A stretch of DNA of 64,000 nucleotides from Clostridiales bacterium UBA3758 (GTDB taxonomy: Bacteria > Bacillota > Clostridia > Oscillospirales > Oscillospiraceae), in assembly GCA_002371675.1 (NCBI GenBank), contig DFGE01000027.1:19533-83532 (forward strand), in the 5' to 3' direction. The position numbers and the translations under genes were made by a program. Below are positions 24,935-32,206 of the stretch, one piece after another. The number at the start of each line of letters is the position of its first letter. Position 1 is the stretch's first letter. Below the pieces are notes generated by a model, which had not been told where the DNA came from, did no database searches, and saw only the letters and a program-made list of their open reading frames with translations.

Positions 24935-26205
24935 GCGTCCAGCCCTCCATTCTCTTTGAGTGCGGCGAAGGCGGCGAACACGTCTTCGGTGGCGAGCTTC
25001 ACGGCGTTGGAGCTCACAGTGGCGGTGGCAATCAGCGCCTCATCTCCGCTGAAGCTGTCCCCGGTAAGACCCGTGAAGCCGGCGCGGTAAGCCTCGGCAT
25101 CCATTCCGGCGAAGTTCGTGAAGTACTCCTCCTCCTGGATGAGCTTGTTGGCCGTCATCGCGGCGATGGCGCCGTTTTCATCGAGCACATAGTAGGTGCA
25201 GATCGCCTCGGCGAAGCCGCGCGTGCGCGCCGCAAGGCCGTAGAACACGCCGTCCGCGGTCTCGATGCGGTAGGCGCCGACGACGGAGTTGACAGTCTCG
25301 AGCGGCAGCGCCGTGATAACGGCGTCGTCCGCAGTGAGGCTCTGGAAGCGCTTCAGGTCGGAATCGGTGAAGGGAGAGAGCTCCGCGGCGACGGAGGCCG
25401 CGACAGCGGCTTTGACCGCGTCGCCGAGGCGGGCGGTAGCGTCGCCGCCCTCCGCGTCGTAGGCCTTGAGCGCGCCGGCGACATTGGCGAGCACCAGCAG
25501 CTTCTCCTCGCCGTTGTTCACGACATAAGCAGCGCCGGAGCCGACGTCCGCCTTGGCGCCGGAGAGCAGGGTCTCACCGTCCACGGCGATCTCCTCGGTG
25601 TTGGAGGCGAGGTGCGGCGCGACGACGGGGATCAGCTCGCGCAGGAGCTGCTCCTCACCCTTGACGCCCTCGGCCACGAGGCCGTTGGCGATCAGGGCCT
25701 GGAAGCCGTCGGCGATCGCGTTCTTGAAGGCACCGGAGGAGTAGGTCACGCCGGCCACGAGGGAGACGTCCGCCAGAGCGGAATCCTGTCCCACATAGCT
25801 GAGCGGGTAGCTCTCCACGCCCATGTCCTTGGTGTCGGGATAGGCGTCCACCTGCGCGCCGGTGATCTTGCCCTCGGCGTCCACGCCGAAGGAGATCTCA
25901 ATGGGCTCGCCGGTGTAGCCCTCGGTGGTGGCCAGGCGCAGGGCGTAGCCCTTGCCGTCGGTCTCGCGGTAGATGCTCTGCACGGTCGCGGGCACATCCC
26001 GGAGCGCGGAGGCGGCGGGATCGGCCGCGGAATAGACAGCCTCAAAGCCCTTGGCCTCGGGCATCACAGCGAAGAGCGGCGCAAGTTCCGCAGCGTTGTT
26101 GTTGGCGGCGATGCGCTCACCGGCGATGGCGTTCATGCCGAAGAGCAGTCCCGAGAACACCGCAAAGATCAGCAGCAGCGAGAGGATGGATTTGATTTTG
26201 TTCAT
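24931..26205 (-). CDS. rnfG: Rnf complex subunit RnfG, double-length with two FMN-binding-like domains
   Basis: Membrane-anchored outer-face subunit carrying covalent FMN in known Rnf complexes. At 424 residues it is about twice the usual size of around 200. One N-terminal helix (4-28) is followed by a first FMN_bind-like domain (about 75-170) and a second (about 310-410). The usual SGAT attachment motif is altered in both: AGVTYSS at 151-157 and ATATVSS at 393-399. Each keeps the threonine but loses the Ser-Gly. ATG 26205 has GGGAGG upstream. It lies between rnfD and rnfE as in the standard order CDGEAB. Confidence 0.87.
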   Translation of the reverse strand: MNKIKSILSLLLIFAVFSGLLFGMNAIAGERIAANNNAAELAPLFAVMPEAKGFEAVYSAADPAASALRDVPATVQSIYRETDGKGYALRLATTEGYTGEPIEISFGVDAEGKITGAQVDAYPDTKDMGVESYPLSYVGQDSALADVSLVAGVTYSSGAFKNAIADGFQALIANGLVAEGVKGEEQLLRELIPVVAPHLASNTEEIAVDGETLLSGAKADVGSGAAYVVNNGEEKLLVLANVAGALKAYDAEGGDATARLGDAVKAAVAASVAAELSPFTDSDLKRFQSLTADDAVITALPLETVNSVVGAYRIETADGVFYGLAARTRGFAEAICTYYVLDENGAIAAMTANKLIQEEEYFTNFAGMDAEAYRAGFTGLTGDSFSGDEALIATATVSSNAVKLATEDVFAAFAALKENGGLDA

Positions 26206-26206
26206 C

Positions 26207-27145
26207 TCATACACCTCCCAACGGTTTGATGCGGGTGAGCTCCTCAAGATAGGGGGTGAGGAGGTTCATCAGCAGGATGGAGAAGGAGACGCCCTCGGGG
26301 TAGCCGAAGAACTTGCGGATCACGAAGGTGATGAGGCCGCAGCCCAAGGCAAAGAGCAGGCGCCCCCTGGCGTTGATCGGCGTGCTGGCATAGTCGGTGG
26401 CCATGAAGACGGCGCCGAGCAGCAGGCCGCCGGTCAGCACCTCGCAGAGGGCGATCTGCGCCCCGTCGGAGATGAGGTAGCAGAGGAAGACGACGGCCGT
26501 GAAGATGACCGGGGTCTGCCAGCTGATGACCTTGCGCAGCAGCAGGTAGGCAAAGCCGAGCAGCAGGGCGAGCGAGCATGTCTCGCCGATGGCGCCGCCG
26601 TAGACGCCGAGGAAGAGATCGCCGAGGGAGGGGACGCCCTCCGCGCCATTGGCGAGCAGCTCCAGCGGGGTCGCGGAGCTCACAGCGTCCGCCGCCGCGC
26701 CGAAGAGCGGAGCGGGGGCTGCGCCGCCGGCCACGGTGCCGGAGAAGGCGAGCAGCAGGAACACGCGGCCCGCGATGGCGGGGTTGGCGAAGTTCCGGCC
26801 GATTCCGCCGAAGGCGCATTTGACGAGCACGATGGCGAATACGGAGCCGAGCGCGCACTGCCAGAGGGGCACGTTCACGCTCAGATTCAGGCCCAGCAGC
26901 AGGCCCGTGACCACGGCGCTCAGATCGCCCACGCTCTGTTTTTTGCGGGCGATGAGGTTAAAGAGAAATTCTGCGATCACCGCGCTCAAAACGCAGGTGA
27001 GGAGGACCCAGAGAGCCTTGATCCCGAAGATGAGCACGCCGGCGACGCTCGCGGGGAGCAGCGCCAGGATCACGTCCAGCATGATCCGTCTGTCTTGCGC
27101 GCCGCTGTGGATATGGGGGCCGGAGGACATGACGAGCTGTTCCAT
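26207..27145 (-). CDS. rnfD: Rnf complex subunit RnfD
   Basis: Integral membrane flavoprotein subunit (NqrB/RnfD family), 312 residues with 8-10 helices. It has SSGPHIHSG at the N-terminus, the GGIGRNFANPAIAGR motif, and DAVSSATPLE with Thr159 as the expected covalent FMN site installed by ApbE. MATDYASTPIN is also conserved in the family. It begins 3 bp after rnfC and ends 1 bp before rnfG. All expected residues are present, in contrast to RnfG. Confidence 0.93.
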   Translation of the reverse strand: MEQLVMSSGPHIHSGAQDRRIMLDVILALLPASVAGVLIFGIKALWVLLTCVLSAVIAEFLFNLIARKKQSVGDLSAVVTGLLLGLNLSVNVPLWQCALGSVFAIVLVKCAFGGIGRNFANPAIAGRVFLLLAFSGTVAGGAAPAPLFGAAADAVSSATPLELLANGAEGVPSLGDLFLGVYGGAIGETCSLALLLGFAYLLLRKVISWQTPVIFTAVVFLCYLISDGAQIALCEVLTGGLLLGAVFMATDYASTPINARGRLLFALGCGLITFVIRKFFGYPEGVSFSILLMNLLTPYLEELTRIKPLGGV

Positions 27146-27148
27146 GGC

Positions 27149-28492
27149 TTATTTTCCTCCTTCCTTGTGATTCTTTTCCCAGCCGCGGAGAAAGCCCATG
27201 GCGGCGGTGTTGGTCTCCGCCAGAGGCAGATGCGCCGGGCAGACATAGCTGCAGCAGCCGCACTGCATGCAGACCTTGACCTGCTCCTTCTGCAGAAGGG
27301 CGGCGCGCTGATCCTCATCCTCCAGTTCCATGGCGCGGTAGAAGGCGGTGGGGATCAGACCCAGCGGGCAGACGGCCGCGCAGCGGCCGCAGTGGATGCA
27401 GGAGCTGGGAGCGGTCTTTTGGGCGTCCTTGCGGTTCATGACGATCACCGCGTTGGTGGCCTTCAGGATCGCCGCGTCCATGGACTCCTGGGGCTTGCCC
27501 ATCATGGCGCCGCCGAAGAGGATCTTGCCCGGCTCCTCCTTCAGCCCGCCGCAGGCCTCCACCACGTCGCGCACGGTGCAGCCGATGGGAACGATCAGGT
27601 TCTTGGGCTCCTTCACGGCGGAGCCGTCCACGGTGATGATGCGCTCCACCATGGGCATGCCGGTGACAAAGTACTCCGCCATCTTCACGAGGGAGGAGAC
27701 GTTGATGATGATGACGCCCAGCGAAGCCAGACGCTGGCCCTTCTCCACCACCTTGCCGGTGGCGTTGTAGAGCAGCACCTGCTTGGCACCCTGGGGATAA
27801 ACGCTGCTCAGGGGCATGATCTTCACGGCGGGATCGTCCTTGAAGCGCTCCGTGAGCTGCTGGATGGCGTCGGGCTTGTTCTCCTCGATGCCGAGGATGA
27901 ACTCCTCGCTGCCCAGGAACTCCTTAAGCAGCTCCACGCCCTTCTGGATCAGCTCGCCCTGCTCCAGCATGACACGGTGGTCGGCTGTGATGAAGGGCTC
28001 GCACTCGGCGCCGTTGATGAGCACGGTGCTGATGTGGGCCTTCTGCGCGGCGGAAAGCTTGGCCCACACAGGGTAGGCCGCGCCGCCCAGACCCACCACG
28101 CCGCTGTCGCGCACGCACTGGAGAAATTCGTCCAGATTCGTGGGATGGGGGATCTGCAGCTCGGGACACTTTTCCATCCTGCCGTCGCTCTCGATGCGGA
28201 TGGCGGTGCCTTTCGCGCCGCCCATGGCGTAGGGCTCGATGGCCTTCACCGTGCCGGAGACAGACGCGTGGATGTGGGAGCTGCCGCGGTCCTTTTCCCG
28301 CCCGATCATCTGGCCGACCGTCACATGGTCGCCGACCTGGACGACAGGCTCGGACGCAGTGGCGGAGTGGGCGTTCATCGGGGAGAGGGGCAGCAGCACT
28401 TCCTTGGGGATGGGCATGCGCACGGCGGCCATGCCGGCCGTGCTTTTGTAGTGGGGTAATTTCAGGCTCGAGATGCTTTTTTTGAATCTCAA
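27149..28492 (-). CDS. rnfC: Rnf complex subunit RnfC
   Basis: Peripheral NADH-side subunit of 447 residues. The barrel-sandwich N-terminus, a GLGGAAYPVWAKL segment (NADH/FMN-binding region, usually GLGGAGFPT), and two [4Fe-4S] motifs CIHCGRCAAVCP and CMQCGCCSYVCP near the C-terminus identify it. The start is a TTG at 28492, placed 8 nt after a perfect AGGAGG; no better ATG exists nearby. It is the first rnf gene, 53 bp downstream of apbE. Confidence 0.94.
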   Translation of the reverse strand: MRFKKSISSLKLPHYKSTAGMAAVRMPIPKEVLLPLSPMNAHSATASEPVVQVGDHVTVGQMIGREKDRGSSHIHASVSGTVKAIEPYAMGGAKGTAIRIESDGRMEKCPELQIPHPTNLDEFLQCVRDSGVVGLGGAAYPVWAKLSAAQKAHISTVLINGAECEPFITADHRVMLEQGELIQKGVELLKEFLGSEEFILGIEENKPDAIQQLTERFKDDPAVKIMPLSSVYPQGAKQVLLYNATGKVVEKGQRLASLGVIIINVSSLVKMAEYFVTGMPMVERIITVDGSAVKEPKNLIVPIGCTVRDVVEACGGLKEEPGKILFGGAMMGKPQESMDAAILKATNAVIVMNRKDAQKTAPSSCIHCGRCAAVCPLGLIPTAFYRAMELEDEDQRAALLQKEQVKVCMQCGCCSYVCPAHLPLAETNTAAMGFLRGWEKNHKEGGK

Positions 28493-28545
28493 ATTTACCG
28501 CCTCCTTGGAATATTTGGCGCTTTCAAAGCGCCGTTTGCAGGGCT

Positions 28546-29592
28546 TCAGGGTTCGTTTGCCTCTTCGATCAGCGCGGCAAAGCCGGGGGAGCTGCGGACG
28601 CTTCCGTCCGGGAAGATCCAGCAGGCCTCCACGCCCTCGAGCGAGGCGACCAGCGCGCTGCTCTCCTCGTAGTCCATGCAGAACAGGGCGGTGGAGAGCG
28701 CGTCTGCCAGGCCGCTGTCCCCGGCGAGCACGGTGATCGAGGCATAGCAGTCCGCGGGGTACAGGCTGTCCGGGTCGATGATGTGATGGTAGCGCGTGCC
28801 GGCCGCAGTGAAATAGCGCTCGTAGACGCCGGAGCTCACGCAGGCGACGTCCGCGATGCAGATGTGCAGCGCAAAGGCCCCCTCGGGCTCCAGCGGATCG
28901 CGGATGCCGGTGGACCAGCCGCTGCCGTCGGGCCGCGTGCCGATCGCGCGGATGTTTCCGCCGATGTTGAGCACATAGCCATCCGCGCCGCGCGCACGCA
29001 GCGCTTCTGCGGCACGCTCGACTGCGTAGCCCTTGCCGAAGGCGCCCACGTCGATGGCGGCCTCGGGATCGCGGATACGCGCGGTTCCCGCCTCCGGGTC
29101 GATCTCCAGCAGATCGATGCCCGTGTGCCGGGCGGCCTCCCGCAGCTGCTCGTCGCTCGGGACATAGGCGGCGGCGGGATCGGCCGAAGCGGCCTCGCGC
29201 GCCTCATGCCAGAGCCGCAGTACGGAGCCGAGCATCACGTTCATCTGACCGTTCGTGAGCGTGTACATGTCCTTTGCCTCCTGCAGGAAGGCGAGCAACT
29301 CGTCCTCGAGCGGCACGCTCTCGCCGGCCAGGCGGTTGAGCGTGCAGAGGTTGTTCATGTCCGCGTATTCATGGTAGATGTCGAACAGGCGGTGATAGCG
29401 GCCGAGCGTCTCGCTGGCGGCGGCGCAGTTGGCGTCGAAGGCCTTGTCGGAGTCTCCCGCGTAGCTGAAGACATAAGAGACCGTGTCGAAATACGTGAAA
29501 TAGGACTTGCCCTTCGGCTCGGGGTTTTTCTGCTTTCCGCAGCCGCTCAGGCAGATCAGCGCGGCCAGGAGCAGGGCGATGCAGCGCTTCAA
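28546..29592 (-). CDS. apbE: FAD:protein FMN transferase ApbE, lipoprotein
   Basis: Transfers FMN from FAD to a Thr/Ser of target proteins on the outer face of the membrane, here probably RnfD and RnfG. The 348-residue protein has a lipoprotein signal (LICLSGC), YFTYFDTVSYVFSY, AIDVGAFGKGYAVERA (FAD/Mg site), GGNIRAIG, and HHIIDPDS. The start codon is TTG 29592 with AAGGAG 9 nt upstream. It is immediately upstream of rnfC in the same orientation, consistent with a maturation role. A terminator-like hairpin separates it from the preceding lipoprotein gene, so it may be partly read through. Confidence 0.93.
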   Translation of the reverse strand: MKRCIALLLAALICLSGCGKQKNPEPKGKSYFTYFDTVSYVFSYAGDSDKAFDANCAAASETLGRYHRLFDIYHEYADMNNLCTLNRLAGESVPLEDELLAFLQEAKDMYTLTNGQMNVMLGSVLRLWHEAREAASADPAAAYVPSDEQLREAARHTGIDLLEIDPEAGTARIRDPEAAIDVGAFGKGYAVERAAEALRARGADGYVLNIGGNIRAIGTRPDGSGWSTGIRDPLEPEGAFALHICIADVACVSSGVYERYFTAAGTRYHHIIDPDSLYPADCYASITVLAGDSGLADALSTALFCMDYEESSALVASLEGVEACWIFPDGSVRSSPGFAALIEEANEP

Positions 29593-29612
29593 ATGGCGTT
29601 TCTCCTTCTCTT

Positions 29613-29648
29613 GAAAAACGGCAAGCCGGTCGGATGGCCGGCTTGCCG
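29613..29648 (-). terminator. Terminator between the duplicated lipoprotein and apbE
   Basis: On the minus strand, an 11-bp stem (29648-29638 with 29629-29619) is followed by TTTTTC. It lies 21 bp before apbE, so it may attenuate rather than isolate apbE-rnf expression. Confidence 0.75.
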
Positions 29649-29668
29649 GGTGGTTTTGCTTTTGCTGT

Positions 29669-30667
29669 TTACTTGGCGAGAGAGGCGGCCTTCACCAGGA
29701 CGGCGGTCATGCCGTCGATGGAGATGGAGCAGGAGGCGAAGAGCGTCTCATCAACGAAGACGGTGTGGCCCTCTTCGTTGGTCGTGGTCTCAACAGACTG
29801 CAGCTCGGCCGGGGTCTTGCCGACGGCCCAGGCCACGAAGTTGGCGGCCTGCTGGTACCACTCGAGGGTGGCGTCGGAGAACTTGACCATGTTGTAGTCT
29901 TCCTTCAGCTCGCGCTTGGTGCCGACGAAGTCAGCGCCGGTGATCTCGCCGGCAGCGTCGATGCTGATCTTGGGCTGGATGGCGTCGGTCAGGGCGGCGA
30001 GGATCTTGCCGTCGGAGCCGAGCACGACAGCGCCGAATTCGGTGTACATCTTCACAACGCCGTCTTCCTCAGCAGTGGCGGCGGTGGACTCGGCGGCGGT
30101 GCTGTTGGCGGCGAGACCGAAGGTGAAGTTGCCGTCAGAGCTGAAGCTCACGCCCTGCTCGTCGGCGCAGGCCTTGGCGATGGCAGCCTGGAAGTCGGCG
30201 ATGGAGATGGAGCAGGAGGCATAGAGGTCGGCGTCAACAGCGACGGTGTGGCCCTCTTCGTTGACGGTGGTCTCGATGCCGGCGATCTCAGCGGCGGTCT
30301 TACCGACGGCGTAGGCCGCGAAGTTCTCGGCCTGCTGGTACCACTCGAGGGTGGCGTCGGAGAATTTGACCATGTTGTAGTCTTCCTTCAGCTCATTCTT
30401 GGTGAGGAAGGTCTTGGCGGGGTCAACCTGGCCGTCGGTCACGTCCATCTTGTTCTGGGCGCAGTCGATCCGGCAGGCGACGATCTTGCCCTGCGCGTCG
30501 AGAACGACGGCAGCGACGGTGGCGTCAACCTGAGCGTTCTGGGAAGCGGAGCTGTCGGTGCTGACGACGACGCCCATGCCCAGCTTATACTCGGCGGTCT
30601 TGTTGCCGCAGGCGGCCAGGCTCAGAACCATGACGGCCAGCAGCAGGATAGCTACGAACTTTTTCAT
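29669..30667 (-). CDS. Lipoprotein with an internal tandem duplication, next to apbE
   Basis: I do not recognise a named family. It is a 332-residue lipoprotein (lipobox LAAC, Cys20). Two homologous halves (about 25-166 and 206-327) each contain ELKEDYNMVKFSDATLEWYQ, then AVGKT, ETT-NEEGHTV and ASCSISI. The SDAT in each half resembles the [ST]GAT motif that ApbE flavinylates, and apbE is the next gene, so a flavinylated extracellular electron carrier is conceivable but unproven. The conserved Cys in ASCSISI also recurs. The halves share a 66-bp stretch with one mismatch at DNA level. It has its own strong promoter. The name is left open. Confidence 0.7.
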   Translation of the reverse strand: MKKFVAILLLAVMVLSLAACGNKTAEYKLGMGVVVSTDSSASQNAQVDATVAAVVLDAQGKIVACRIDCAQNKMDVTDGQVDPAKTFLTKNELKEDYNMVKFSDATLEWYQQAENFAAYAVGKTAAEIAGIETTVNEEGHTVAVDADLYASCSISIADFQAAIAKACADEQGVSFSSDGNFTFGLAANSTAAESTAATAEEDGVVKMYTEFGAVVLGSDGKILAALTDAIQPKISIDAAGEITGADFVGTKRELKEDYNMVKFSDATLEWYQQAANFVAWAVGKTPAELQSVETTTNEEGHTVFVDETLFASCSISIDGMTAVLVKAASLAK

Positions 30668-30752
30668 TTTGTTCTCCCTTCAAAAAAATGCGGATTCCAT
30701 GCGTATTTTGTGGCCTCCGGCGGGCGGATTCCCTCCGGCAGACTACTGGCAC

Positions 30753-30781
30753 AGAATAGCATAAAGTCAAATAATTGTCAA
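30753..30781 (-). promoter_or_regulatory. Promoter of the duplicated lipoprotein
   Basis: On the minus strand, TTGACA (30781-30776), a 17-bp spacer and TATTCT (30758-30753), 86 bp before the ATG. It overlaps the last codons of the AGE-epimerase gene. Confidence 0.75.
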
Positions 30782-32016
30782 TCGGTATTTGCGCCTTCCG
30801 AGCCTTCCCCCTGTGCGCCCTCGAGGATCTCCCCGAGCAGGGTCTCCACCTTGCCGAGCATGCGCAGGATGTGGAAGGGTCCCTTGAAGGTCGAGCCCTT
30901 GCAGGCGGGCAGCGTCGGCGTCCCGTCGCGGTGCAGATAGCCGTAGTATTCGCCGTACTCCTCGTCGCGCAGATGCGTCCTGCAGTAGTCGAGAGCGCGG
31001 AAAAACCACGCCAGATACGTCTCCTTCCCCGTGTCGCGATAGAGCGTCAGCGCGCAGATCATCAGCTCGAACTGCGGCCACCAGAACTTCATGTCGTGGT
31101 CGTAGCTCTCGGGCGGCTTGCCCAGACAGTCGGTGAAGTAGTAGAGCCCGCCGTATTCCTCGTCCCAGCCGGTCTCCAGCCCCCAGGCGAATAGCTTTTC
31201 CACCGCGCCGCGCAGCGCCTCGTCGCCGCTGCGTCGCGCCTGTTCGAGCAGGAACCAGCCGCCCTCAAAATAGTCCCCCGGACAGAGCACGCGCCCCTCG
31301 GACAGCTCCAGCATTGCCTCTCCGTCCGGCCCCACGGTCTCGAGCAGGCAGCGCAGATCCTCCCGCATATGGTACCGCAGCGCCTCCTCGGCGCATTGCG
31401 CGGCGCGGCTTTCGTAGAGCGCGCGGCGCTCCGGGTCTGCGCGCAGGAAGATCTCCGTCATGTTCAGGCAGATGATCGGCGGGCCGAAGCCGTGGCCGGA
31501 GCGGGTCTCGGGGATGGTCTTCGGACCCAGTCCCGTGGGATCGGGCGCGCCGTGGATCAGCGCCCAGTAGAGCTCATAGGCGCGCCGCGCGCGCTCGAGA
31601 CAGGCCCTGTCCCCGGTCACGCCGTAGTATTCGGCGTTGGCCATGGCGTAAAAGGCCTCGGAGTAACAGTAGCGCCGCTGGCGCAGCGGCTTCCCCTCCG
31701 CCGTCACGGTGAAATAGAGCCGCCCGCCCGCCTCGCGGTTGACGCAGTGCGCCTCCAGGAATTCCAGGCAGCTTTTCGCAGCCGCGAGCCATTCCTCCCG
31801 CGGACCGTAAAGTCGGCAGAGCCAGGAGAAAGCCCAGGCACAGCGCCCCTGCATCCAGACGCTCTTGTCCGTGGAATAGAGCCTGCCCTCCCGGTCGAGG
31901 CAGGTATAGATACCGCCGTGCACGGGGTCCATCCCGTTTTTCAGCCAGAAGGCCGCGCAGCGCTCCAGCTCCTCCCTTGCCCAGGCGCGCGTCTGCGCGA
32001 GCTTGCTTTGCTCCAT
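30778..32016 (-). CDS. N-acylglucosamine 2-epimerase (AGE) family protein
   Basis: A 412-residue (alpha/alpha)6-barrel sugar epimerase-like enzyme. Motifs DPVHGGIYTCLD, KSVWMQGRCAWAFS, YSEAFYAMA, GGWFLLEQAR, EYGGLYYF and DHDMKFWWPQFE match GlcNAc 2-epimerase/cellobiose 2-epimerase relatives, with the catalytic histidines expected there. It may act on ManNAc/GlcNAc or another free sugar. GGAG lies 9 nt before the ATG. It is a single gene with its own promoter; no nan (sialic acid) genes are adjacent, so the substrate remains open. Confidence 0.88.
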   Translation of the reverse strand: MEQSKLAQTRAWAREELERCAAFWLKNGMDPVHGGIYTCLDREGRLYSTDKSVWMQGRCAWAFSWLCRLYGPREEWLAAAKSCLEFLEAHCVNREAGGRLYFTVTAEGKPLRQRRYCYSEAFYAMANAEYYGVTGDRACLERARRAYELYWALIHGAPDPTGLGPKTIPETRSGHGFGPPIICLNMTEIFLRADPERRALYESRAAQCAEEALRYHMREDLRCLLETVGPDGEAMLELSEGRVLCPGDYFEGGWFLLEQARRSGDEALRGAVEKLFAWGLETGWDEEYGGLYYFTDCLGKPPESYDHDMKFWWPQFELMICALTLYRDTGKETYLAWFFRALDYCRTHLRDEEYGEYYGYLHRDGTPTLPACKGSTFKGPFHILRMLGKVETLLGEILEGAQGEGSEGANTD

Positions 32017-32053
32017 CGTATCTCAACTCCTTTAATATAAGGTTATCTACTTA

Positions 32054-32082
32054 AATATAGTATAAAATGCAAGTTTGTTCAA
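32054..32082 (-). promoter_or_regulatory. Promoter of the AGE-family gene
   Basis: On the minus strand, TTGAAC (32082-32077), a 17-bp spacer and TATATT (32059-32054), about 38 bp before the start codon, in an AT-rich stretch. Confidence 0.65.
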
Positions 32083-32206
32083 GAATTTGAACATGCTTTT
32101 CCGCTCTCCGTCTGCCGGATAATTCTAAAGAATTCTAAACTGCGTTGACTTTTCCGAGCTCCGGTGGCAGGATAGAGACAGATGATATCGGAAAGGTGGT
32201 ATTTCG

